DNA of 5,616 nt. Source: an uncultured Clostridia bacterium. Its GTDB lineage: Bacteria > Bacillota > Clostridia > Tissierellales > Peptoniphilaceae. Positions 1 to 5,616 of this stretch are shown here, piece after piece (the first letter of the stretch is position 1; each line of letters opens with the position of its first letter). The stretch lies in the NCBI GenBank assembly GCA_945916025.1, contig CAMEGD010000087.1:1-5616 (forward strand). The letters are read 5' to 3'. A model generated the notes under the pieces. That model was not told the origin of the DNA, did no database searches, and saw only the letters and a list, made by a program, of their open reading frames with translations. The position numbers and the translations under genes are program-made.

Positions 1-1
1 A

Positions 2-1681
2 CAATTTTTAGAATTAGGTATTATATTAGTTGTAGATTTACATAAAAGCGATATTAACGCAAAAAAGGATACTGTAATAGATACAGACCTTCTTTCAAAA
101 AAACTAAAAGCCCCAGTTGTTGAAACAGTTTCAACTTCTGCAGATGGCTTAAAAGAACTTATACAAGTAGCCCTTAACCAGGCTAATAAAATTCAAGAAG
201 CTCCTTATGTAGATGAGGTACTTGTTTCTAGCAAGGAAGATGCAGAACTTGCAGATAGGAAGAGATTTGACTTTGTAAACAAAATAGTTCATGAAGTTGA
301 AGATAGGAAGATTCTAACTAGAGACAAGAATTTTGGGGATAAGATTGACGCTGTAATTACAAATAAGTTTTTAGGAATTCCAATATTTGCTGTAATTATG
401 TTTTTAGTATTTCATATATCCTTAAATACACTAGGACCTTTTATAGCAGACACTTTAGTAGCCTATATAGAAACTTTCCAAGAATCTATAGCAGGCTTAG
501 TAGTAGATTCCCACCCACTTTTACAGTCACTTCTAGTAGATGGGATTATAGGTGGAGTTGGTGCAGTTCTAGGGTTTTTACCCCTTGTTATGATAATGTA
601 TTTCTTTATATCCCTACTTGAAGATTGTGGATATATGTCAAGGGTATCTGTAGTCTTAGACCCAATATTTAAAAGAGTAGGTCTTTCTGGTAAGTCAGTT
701 ATTCCTTTTGTAGTTGGAACTGGCTGTGCAATACCAGGGGTTATGGCCTCTCGTACTATCCACAACGAAAGGGAAAGAAGGGCAACAGCAATGCTTACGC
801 CTTTTATGCCATGTGGGGCTAAGCTTCCAGTTATAGCCCTATTTTCAGGAGTATTTTTTGAAAATGCTTCTTGGGTTGGTACTTTAATGTATTTTGCTGG
901 AATTATACTAATCTTTTTTGGAGCCTTAATAATTAATAAAATTGTTGGCCACAAAAATAGGAAGTCCTTCTTTATTATTGAGCTTCCTGAGTACAAGATT
1001 CCATCATTATCAAATGCCTTCATGACTATGCTATCACGTGGTTGGTCATATATAGTAAAGGCAGGTACAATAATATTGATTTGTAATACTGTAGTTCAAA
1101 TAATGCAGACCTTTAACTGGTCCTTTGAAATAGTAGCTGAAGGGATGCAACATACTTCCATACTTGCTACTATAGCTAGCCCATTTGCAGTTTTACTAGT
1201 ACCACTTGGTTTTGGAGTATGGCAAATGGCAGCATCTTCAATTACTGGCTTTATAGCAAAGGAAAATGTTATTGGTACCTTAGCTGTAACTTATGGAATT
1301 ACAAACTTTATTGATACTGAAGAACTTGCCCTTATAGGCGGTGGGGACGAAGTAGCTGCCATTCTTGGACTTACAAAGGTCGCAGCCCTATCCTTCTTAA
1401 TGTTTAACTTATTCACCCCTCCTTGCTTTGCAGCTATTGGGGCTATGAATGCAGAAATTAGAAACAAAAAATGGATGGCTGGTGGAATTATGTTACAGTT
1501 TTCAGCAGGTTATATAATTTCCTTCTTTGTTTATCAAGTTGGAACTTTTATTACTACTGGACAAGTTGGATCAGGTTTTATTCCTGGACTAATTGCTGTA
1601 GTGCTTATTATAGGAATAATTTCTTATTTGATGTTTAGACCAAAAAAGGAATTAAAAGCATCTTATGCTTTGGATAATTAA
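2..1681 (+). CDS. feoB: Ferrous iron transport protein B (FeoB), C-terminal part; start lies left of the window
   Basis: FeoB imports Fe2+ across the cytoplasmic membrane and has an N-terminal GTPase domain. The frame is open from base 2, giving 559 visible residues; G1-G3 of the GTPase lie outside. Visible residues 4-8 (LELGI) align with the strand before G4, but the usual NxxD reads HKSD (residues 14-17). The G5-like TSA is at 45-47, followed by the helical linker to the membrane (about 65-125). The membrane domain begins near residue 120 with the typical LGIPIF. It carries both conserved cysteine gate motifs, GTGCAIP (239-245) and PCGAKLP (270-276), then the TGFIAKE motif and the NLFTPPCFAAIGA motif. 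The C-terminus ends in a basic tail, so the membrane part looks complete. An internal ATG at 398 is not the start, because FeoB-like sequence continues upstream of it. The next gene starts 2 bases after the stop, implying one transcript. Identification is very secure; GTP use by this protein is less certain because of the G4 change. Confidence 0.96.
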   Translation, partial: QFLELGIILVVDLHKSDINAKKDTVIDTDLLSKKLKAPVVETVSTSADGLKELIQVALNQANKIQEAPYVDEVLVSSKEDAELADRKRFDFVNKIVHEVEDRKILTRDKNFGDKIDAVITNKFLGIPIFAVIMFLVFHISLNTLGPFIADTLVAYIETFQESIAGLVVDSHPLLQSLLVDGIIGGVGAVLGFLPLVMIMYFFISLLEDCGYMSRVSVVLDPIFKRVGLSGKSVIPFVVGTGCAIPGVMASRTIHNERERRATAMLTPFMPCGAKLPVIALFSGVFFENASWVGTLMYFAGIILIFFGALIINKIVGHKNRKSFFIIELPEYKIPSLSNAFMTMLSRGWSYIVKAGTIILICNTVVQIMQTFNWSFEIVAEGMQHTSILATIASPFAVLLVPLGFGVWQMAASSITGFIAKENVIGTLAVTYGITNFIDTEELALIGGGDEVAAILGLTKVAALSFLMFNLFTPPCFAAIGAMNAEIRNKKWMAGGIMLQFSAGYIISFFVYQVGTFITTGQVGSGFIPGLIAVVLIIGIISYLMFRPKKELKASYALDN

Positions 1682-1683
1682 TT

Positions 1684-1833
1684 ATGGAAAATATAATCAT
1701 TATACTAGTACTTGCCTTTATTATAGGATTTGCAATAGTTTATCTTTTAAGGGCAAAAAAACGAGGACAGAAGTGTGTTGGATGTCCATATTCAAAAGAA
1801 TGTGGAAGTAATTCATGTAACAGTCACAAGTAA
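1684..1833 (+). CDS. FeoB-associated Cys-rich membrane protein, 49 aa
   Basis: This small protein begins with a hydrophobic stretch (residues 4-22, IIIILVLAFIIGFAIVYLL) that should form one membrane helix. A basic patch follows (RAKKRGQK), then a short tail with four cysteines spaced C-x2-C-x5-C-x4-C (C31, C34, C40, C45). This layout, and the place directly behind feoB, match the FeoB-associated Cys-rich membrane protein family. By the positive-inside rule the cysteine tail is probably cytoplasmic, next to the FeoB GTPase domain. Metal or Fe-S binding, or a FeoC-like role in FeoB stability or gating, is inference. The ATG lies 2 bases after the feoB stop. Only a weak GGA (1672-1674) precedes it, so translation is probably coupled to feoB. 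The palindromic terminator starts 10 bases after its stop, so it closes the feo transcript. Confidence 0.9.
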   Translation: MENIIIILVLAFIIGFAIVYLLRAKKRGQKCVGCPYSKECGSNSCNSHK

Positions 1834-1843
1834 ATAGACATAG

Positions 1844-1877
1844 AAAAAGAGTTCAGAAATTTCTGAACTCTTTTTTT
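1844..1877. terminator. Bidirectional rho-independent terminator between two convergent operons
   Basis: The core AGAGTTCAGAAA is followed at once by its exact complement TTTCTGAACTCT, centred between 1859 and 1860. A-T pairs extend the perfect stem outward to 1844 and 1875. Seven T follow on the plus strand (1871-1877) and five on the minus strand (the A-run 1844-1848). It sits 10 bases after the feo stop and 10 bases after the symporter remnant's stop on the other strand, so it can serve both. The centre has no unpaired bases, so the inner AAATTT must open into the loop. Confidence 0.9.
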
Positions 1878-1887
1878 GTACATATAT

Positions 1888-3001
1888 TTATTTCCAATTA
1901 TCTAACTCACTAGTATTAAGTCCAATATCTTGGGCCTTAAATACAGGGTTTTTACCATCTTTACTTTGTCTTTGATAATCATCTAATACTTGCCTTCCTA
2001 AAATAATTATTACAGGAATGTTTATTAAGGTCATAATAGCCATAAATAAATCAGCCAATCCCCAAACAAAACCAATTTTCAAGGTTGCTCCCACAAATAC
2101 TACTAAGGCCGCAAGTATCCTATAGGCTAGCATAAAGCCATTACTATGTTTCTTTTAGCCATTTAAATACTTTAAGTTGGAGTCTACATAATAAAAGGTT
2201 ACCAACTATAGTTGTAAAGGCAAATAGAGTCAAAGCAGTTGTTATAAAAATTGGTCCAATAGGGCCCACTAAGGCTTCCATTGCTTCATTTACAAAGGGT
2301 GCTCCTTGTTTGTCAGGTGTTGGTATTACTCCTGATGATAAAGTCATTAAAGCAGTTACAGTACAAATTCCAAATGTAACTATAAAAGTTGATAGCATTT
2401 GTAAAAGGCCTTGTTTTACTGGATGTGAAGTAGATGCTGAGGCAGCTGCATTAGGGGCAGATCCCATACCTGCTTCATTAGAGTAAAGTCCTCTTTTTAT
2501 ACCATGCATAAGGGCAGATGAAACAATACCTGCAAAAATAGCTCTAAAGTCAAAAGCGCTTTCAAGTATTAGTCCGAATATCCTCGGCATCATTTTAATA
2601 TTTAATACAACTAGAACTAAGGCTACTGATACATAAGCTCCACCCATTATATATTTGGTCAAGGGTTGACTCCACAAAAGCGAGGGAAGAACCTACAAGG
2701 CCAGTAACCCACATCCAAAATACGGCTCCATAGCCTCCTAGACACATGGCCATAGAAACACCAATAATATTTCCAGTTCCAACCTTTGAGCCTACTGTTA
2801 CCATAAGGGTTTGAATTCCAGAAACATCTCCCTCATCACCTTTTTCATTTACTACCCTAAAACTTTCTTTAGCAAGTCTTAATTGGACGAACTTTGTCCT
2901 TAATGTAAAATATATTCCAACCCCTAATAAAACAATAATAATAGAGGATAATAAAGTATATTGTCGTTTAAATATGTTAATGCGCTACTTATTTTTTCCA
3001 T
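1888..3001 (-). pseudogene. Decayed AGCS-family sodium:alanine/glutamine symporter
   Basis: Three reading frames together spell one AGCS (sodium:amino-acid) symporter. The original ATG (3001-2999) has a strong Shine-Dalgarno and gives MEKISSALTYLNDN..., but meets TAG after 25 codons. Dropping back one base near 2937-2945 resumes LLGVGIYFTLRTKF, then the conserved VGTGNIIGV and GGYGAVFWMW and on to ESTLDQIY. At 2643-2657 the sequence jumps, out of frame, to MGGAYVSVALVLVV, skipping roughly 80-100 family residues, including the GGP-x-YY region. It then runs through RGLYSNEAGMGSAP and HPVKQGLLQM to FAFTTIVGN. An extra base at 2197/2198 shifts the frame (restored: FYYVDSNLKYLNG), TAA stands at 2157-2155, and the last frame runs AYRILAALV to the stop at 1888. 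The pieces total about 370 codons, against about 440-500 in the family. The substrate was probably glutamine, judging from its operon with glsA, but the sequence alone does not prove this. Motifs are still sharp, so decay looks recent. No piece is likely to be a working transporter. Confidence 0.93.
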
Positions 3002-3006
3002 AAAAT

Positions 3007-3012
3007 CTCCTT
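3007..3012 (-). promoter_or_regulatory. Ribosome binding site of the decayed symporter
   Basis: AAGGAG on the minus strand starts directly after the glsA stop (TAA, 3015-3013) and lies 5 bases before the ATG at 3001. It fixes the original start of the symporter and shows that the gene was translated from the glsA transcript. The site is intact although the gene behind it is broken. Confidence 0.85.
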
Positions 3013-3933
3013 TTAATATATACTTAAGCCTAAGTCCTTAGATATGGTCTCTAATATACTGACTCCTACCATACTGTTTCCAAATTCGTCTAAACCTGGA
3101 CTGTAAGTCCCTATTCCATAGCCTTCCTTGGAAGCTACAATTATTCCACCACCAACGCCACTTTTTCCTGGCATTCCAACCCTAAGGGCAAATTCTCCAG
3201 AATAGTCGTACATTCCTCCCATGGCCATAACAGCTCGAACTTCTCTACCAAGTTTCTCATTAAAAAGTCTCTTTCCACTTATAGGGTCTAGTCCACTATT
3301 TGATATAACAGCAGAAATCCTAGCAAGGTCCTTTGCAGACACTAAAATAGAACAAGTCCTAAAATAAATATTAGCCACCTCATCTACAGGAAGTTCATCA
3401 GACAAAATCCCCCTTGCAACCATCATATTAAATATGGCCCTGTTATTAAAGGCACTGTCCCTTTCAGAAACATAAATATCTTCAGAAACAGATATTTCTT
3501 CATTGTCTGCAAGGTCTCTAATTTTATTTAATATTACATCGAAGGTCTTTTCCTTGAATTTTTCATAAAGTAAAGCAGTAGAGGCCATAGCTCCAGCATT
3601 TACTAAAGGATTTCTAGGCTTTCCACCTCCTAATTCTAAATCCATAATAGAATTAAAAGGTAAGGCTGTAGGTTTTACTCCTATAGTCTTTTCAATCTTT
3701 TCTCTATCTATGTTTTCAAGAACTAATAAATAGGTAATGACCTTGGAAACAGATTGAATTGAAAATAAAACTTCCACATGACCTTGTTCAAAAATGTTTC
3801 CATCTTTGTCAATTAGCACTACTCCAGCCTTGTTTTTATCCGCCTTGGCAAGTTCAGGTATATAGTCTGCTACCTTGGACTCAGGAATTAGTTTTATGCC
3901 TTCATCGTAAGCTTTTTTTAATAAATTTTTCAA
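3013..3933 (-). CDS. glsA: Glutaminase (serine-dependent, GlsA family), 306 aa
   Basis: The enzyme hydrolyses L-glutamine to L-glutamate and ammonia in the cytoplasm. It belongs to the beta-lactamase-like serine glutaminases (B. subtilis YbgJ, E. coli YbaS type), and its length is normal for the family. The catalytic S-x-x-K is S61/K64 in SIQSVSK. FNSI..LE (93-100) and the NP..NAGA substrate-binding loop (108-115) follow. SE (156-157) with NNRA, FRTCSILVSAKDLA (191-204), MYDYSGEFA (241-249) and KSGVGGGI (257-264) complete the active site. The family's usual PAKSGV reads PGKSGV here, a mild change. The start is TTG: GAGGAG lies 7 bases upstream, an in-frame TAA (3951-3949) closes off anything further up, and the first ATG is past the catalytic serine. 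A promoter-like site lies upstream. The gene was cotranscribed with the symporter behind it (11-base gap), a pairing known for glutamine use in Bacillus. Nothing in the coding region is damaged. Confidence 0.96.
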   Translation of the reverse strand: MKNLLKKAYDEGIKLIPESKVADYIPELAKADKNKAGVVLIDKDGNIFEQGHVEVLFSIQSVSKVITYLLVLENIDREKIEKTIGVKPTALPFNSIMDLELGGGKPRNPLVNAGAMASTALLYEKFKEKTFDVILNKIRDLADNEEISVSEDIYVSERDSAFNNRAIFNMMVARGILSDELPVDEVANIYFRTCSILVSAKDLARISAVISNSGLDPISGKRLFNEKLGREVRAVMAMGGMYDYSGEFALRVGMPGKSGVGGGIIVASKEGYGIGTYSPGLDEFGNSMVGVSILETISKDLGLSIY

Positions 3934-3946
3934 AATTAATCTCCTC
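3931..3946 (-). promoter_or_regulatory. Ribosome binding site and TTG start of glsA
   Basis: GAGGAG (3946-3941) is followed by a 7-base spacer and the TTG at 3933-3931. This site decides the start, because no ATG or GTG lies between the upstream in-frame stop and the TTG. Confidence 0.85.
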
Positions 3947-3970
3947 TCTTAAATTTAATCCTATTTATTT

Positions 3971-3998
3971 TTTATACCAGAATGTTAAAAATTGAACA
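3971..3998 (-). promoter_or_regulatory. Candidate promoter of the glsA-symporter operon
   Basis: On the minus strand TGGTATAAA forms an extended -10 (TATAAA at 3976-3971 with TG one base before it). TGTTCA (3998-3993) lies 16 bases upstream as a weak -35. The leader to the TTG start would be about 30 bases. The site lies downstream of the amidase terminator, as expected for an independent transcript. The -35 match is poor, so activity would depend on the extended -10 or an activator. Confidence 0.5.
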
Positions 3999-4000
3999 TT
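3981..4000. repeat. Inverted repeat AATGTT-N8-AACATT over the glsA -35 region
   Basis: Two perfect 6-base arms (3981-3986 and 3995-4000) flank 8 bases. The repeat covers the -35 and spacer of the candidate glsA promoter, where an operator for a dimeric regulator would lie. In such AT-rich DNA a 6-base inverted repeat can arise by chance, so the operator reading is tentative. Confidence 0.35.
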
Positions 4001-4069
4001 TTTTTGCATATCTCATTTCTTTTCATTTTTATGCTATCACTATTAACTTCAAACAAGAAAGAAGAAGAT

Positions 4070-4100
4070 AAAAAAGTACCTAAGTTTTTTGCCTAGGCAC
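4070..4100 (-). terminator. Rho-independent terminator of the amidase gene
   Basis: Read on the minus strand, GTGCCTAGG pairs with CTTAGGTAC (nine pairs, two of them G-T) around the 7-base loop CAAAAAA, and six T follow (4075-4070). It begins 20 bases after the amidase stop and separates that gene from the glsA promoter. Confidence 0.85.
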
Positions 4101-4120
4101 ATTCCTATTTTTTATATGTT

Positions 4121-5616
4121 TTAATATCCGTATATATCCTTTATATATCCCTTTATTCCATTAGCTATTGCCCTTGCACAGGCATCTTTGAAGAATTCTG
4201 TATCCATAATTTTTAAATCATCTGGATTACTTAAGAACCCTAATTCTACTAAGGCTGCAGGCATTTCTGTATGTTTAAGAACTATTAGGTCTGGTCTTTG
4301 TTTAATACCTCTATTGTACATACCTGTCTCTTTTATTAGTTCCCTGTGAATCCTATCTGCTAGTGGGTATTGAGCATCATATTTTACTGATGTTAAGTCC
4401 CTTGGAGTATAAAGGGTTTCTATTCCATTGGCCTCTTCATTTGGACTTGAATTTCCATGAATACTAACAAAAACATGGGCATTATTTTCATTTGCAATTT
4501 TTGGCCTATTGTAAGGGTTTATATATGAATCTGCTTCCCTTGTCATTAATACACTATATCCATAGTCTTTTAAAAGAGATCTAGCCCTTAAGGCTATTTC
4601 TAAGTTAAAATCTTTTTCCTTGTAAGATTCATAGGCCGCCCCTGGATCTTTTCCCCCATGTCCTGGGTCGATTACAATCTTAACTTCACCCTTAGAGTTA
4701 GGTTTTATCCTTGGCTTTCTAATAATTAATTCTTCTTCTTTCACAGTGTTAGCTTCATTCTCATTTAGTGGATTTGTTGGTGGCTTGTAGTTTGAGTCAG
4801 GATTAGTAACGTTGGTAGAAGAAGGGTCTTTAGGTATAATTACCATACCTTCATTGGTCATTTCAACTTTTACTTCTCCTCCATAGACTTCTGATTTTCC
4901 ATCTAATACAACCCTAACAATATTGTCATTAGCATTATAGTTACTATCAGGGTTAAATTGACTTACCCTAACTTTATCTACAAATCCCATGGAAATGTTA
5001 TATTCTTTCATTTCACTTCCATTAATAAAGCTTGAATCTTGGATGTCTATTACATACCTAAAAGGATTGTTTAACTTAATTAGGTTGTAGCCACTTGACT
5101 TTACCCCCTCAATTAAAATAGCATCTTGGGCAGAATGAGTTATAGGCCTAACTCCTACTACTTGGTCTGTAAAGGAAATACTAAGATCTTTGTTGCTATT
5201 AGATGCCTTAATAGTTGGTTTTACTAACCTGTTTAACTGAATCTTTAATATAGAGGTATTTTTATTAAAGTCTGAACTGTATTCTAGACTTTGTATAAGG
5301 TTTCCCTTAATATCTATAAGGCCCTCGCTGGCATTTTCAATATTAAAAGTTGCATTTTGAAATTCCATTATAAAGGCATTTTTGTCCTCTTGAAATTCTG
5401 ATGTATACTTTAGTTCCCCATTTCCTGAAAGTTTTACCTGTTCGTTTTTCGTAGAACAATTTTGCTTTGTTATGCTAGTTATACTCGTTCCTGCTGAAGA
5501 ACCTAAGTTAGGATCAAAAATTGTAGCCTGTCTTTTTTCTTGGTTCCATTTTACTTCATAGCCTAGTAATTCTGAAACTACCCTTAAAGGTACCATTGTC
5601 TTATATTCATTTTTAG
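4121..5616 (-). CDS. N-acetylmuramoyl-L-alanine amidase (Amidase_3) with copper-amine-oxidase-like and AMIN-like domains; start lies right of the window
   Basis: This enzyme cuts the bond between N-acetylmuramic acid and L-alanine in peptidoglycan and should act outside the membrane. The frame is open to the window edge, so the signal peptide is not seen and the Met at 5596 is internal. Numbered from that Met: residues 1-27 (MVPLR..SE.LGYEV.W) are the end of a copper-amine-oxidase-like N-terminal domain, common in clostridial surface proteins. Residues 50-255 are beta-rich; 165-255 (NPFRYVIDI, DNIVRVVLD) is AMIN-like, and 50-145 may be a second, diverged copy. An Asn/Pro-rich linker (258-300) leads to Amidase_3 (304-491). 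The zinc ligands are H313 in DPGHGG, E327 in KEKDFNL and H380 in SIHGN; the catalytic glutamate is E451 in LVELGFLSN. All are present, so it should be active. AMIN domains usually direct such enzymes to the wall or division site. It has its own terminator and no functional link to glsA is apparent. Confidence 0.94.
   Translation of the reverse strand, partial: KNEYKTMVPLRVVSELLGYEVKWNQEKRQATIFDPNLGSSAGTSITSITKQNCSTKNEQVKLSGNGELKYTSEFQEDKNAFIMEFQNATFNIENASEGLIDIKGNLIQSLEYSSDFNKNTSILKIQLNRLVKPTIKASNSNKDLSISFTDQVVGVRPITHSAQDAILIEGVKSSGYNLIKLNNPFRYVIDIQDSSFINGSEMKEYNISMGFVDKVRVSQFNPDSNYNANDNIVRVVLDGKSEVYGGEVKVEMTNEGMVIIPKDPSSTNVTNPDSNYKPPTNPLNENEANTVKEEELIIRKPRIKPNSKGEVKIVIDPGHGGKDPGAAYESYKEKDFNLEIALRARSLLKDYGYSVLMTREADSYINPYNRPKIANENNAHVFVSIHGNSSPNEEANGIETLYTPRDLTSVKYDAQYPLADRIHRELIKETGMYNRGIKQRPDLIVLKHTEMPAALVELGFLSNPDDLKIMDTEFFKDACARAIANGIKGYIKDIYGY

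Noticed and set aside
463..1023. Long open frame on the minus strand inside feoB
   Set aside because: It lies wholly antisense to conserved FeoB membrane sequence, shows no known motif, and is a shadow of the real frame.
1649..1670. Small hairpin AGCAT-CTT-ATGCT at the end of feoB
   Set aside because: The five-base stem lies within coding sequence, has no T-run, and is too weak to be a terminator.
2144..2677. A separate 177-residue membrane protein
   Set aside because: Its first residues come from the deletion junction read in the wrong frame. The rest is the central part of the symporter, whose front and back ends lie in the other frames alongside.
3759..3995. Open frame on the plus strand across the glsA start
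   Set aside because: It is antisense to the conserved glutaminase N-terminus and to the promoter region; its low-complexity translation shows no family motif.
4006..4034. Inverted repeat GCATA...TATGC between the amidase terminator and the glsA promoter
   Set aside because: The arms are only five bases with a 19-base loop in AT-rich DNA, so it is expected by chance; no riboswitch or T-box feature accompanies it.
1..5616. CRISPR arrays, insertion sequences, tRNA or rRNA genes, phage genes
   Set aside because: No regularly spaced repeats, transposase motifs, paired terminal repeats or structured RNA gene signatures were seen; the symporter damage is by small lesions and a deletion, not by an inserted element.

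Overview
The window is AT-rich, with short intergenic gaps and codon use typical of low-GC Firmicutes. FeoB followed by a tiny Cys-rich FeoB-associated protein, a glutaminase next to a sodium:amino-acid symporter, and a cell-wall amidase with a copper-amine-oxidase-like N-terminal domain together suggest an anaerobic member of the Clostridia/Tissierellia. The species cannot be named from the sequence alone.

Left part, plus strand (1-1833): the C-terminal 559 residues of the ferrous-iron transporter FeoB (the end of the G domain plus the whole membrane domain) run off the left edge. Two bases after the feoB stop lies a 49-residue protein with one membrane helix and a four-cysteine tail, a FeoB-associated Cys-rich membrane protein. 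A perfect palindromic hairpin with T-runs on both sides (1844-1877) follows and can end transcription from both directions.

Middle part, minus strand (4000 down to 1888): a promoter-like region with an inverted repeat, an intact glutaminase gene (glsA) that uses a TTG start, and, 11 bases downstream, the remains of an AGCS-family sodium:amino-acid symporter. The pair looks like a glutamine uptake and hydrolysis operon of the kind known in Bacillus (glutaminase plus sodium/glutamine symporter). The symporter is broken by at least four lesions: a 1-base loss near its start, an out-of-frame internal deletion, a 1-base gain and an in-frame stop. The enzyme therefore appears to have outlived its dedicated transporter.

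Right part, minus strand (5616 down to 4070): the C-terminal 497 or so residues of a secreted N-acetylmuramoyl-L-alanine amidase (end of a copper-amine-oxidase-like domain, AMIN-like region, linker, zinc Amidase_3 domain), ending at its own hairpin terminator. Its start lies beyond the right edge.

I see no convincing wholly new system. The points most worth a second look are the decayed symporter beside an intact glutaminase, and an Asn-to-His change in the guanine-specificity (G4) motif of FeoB.
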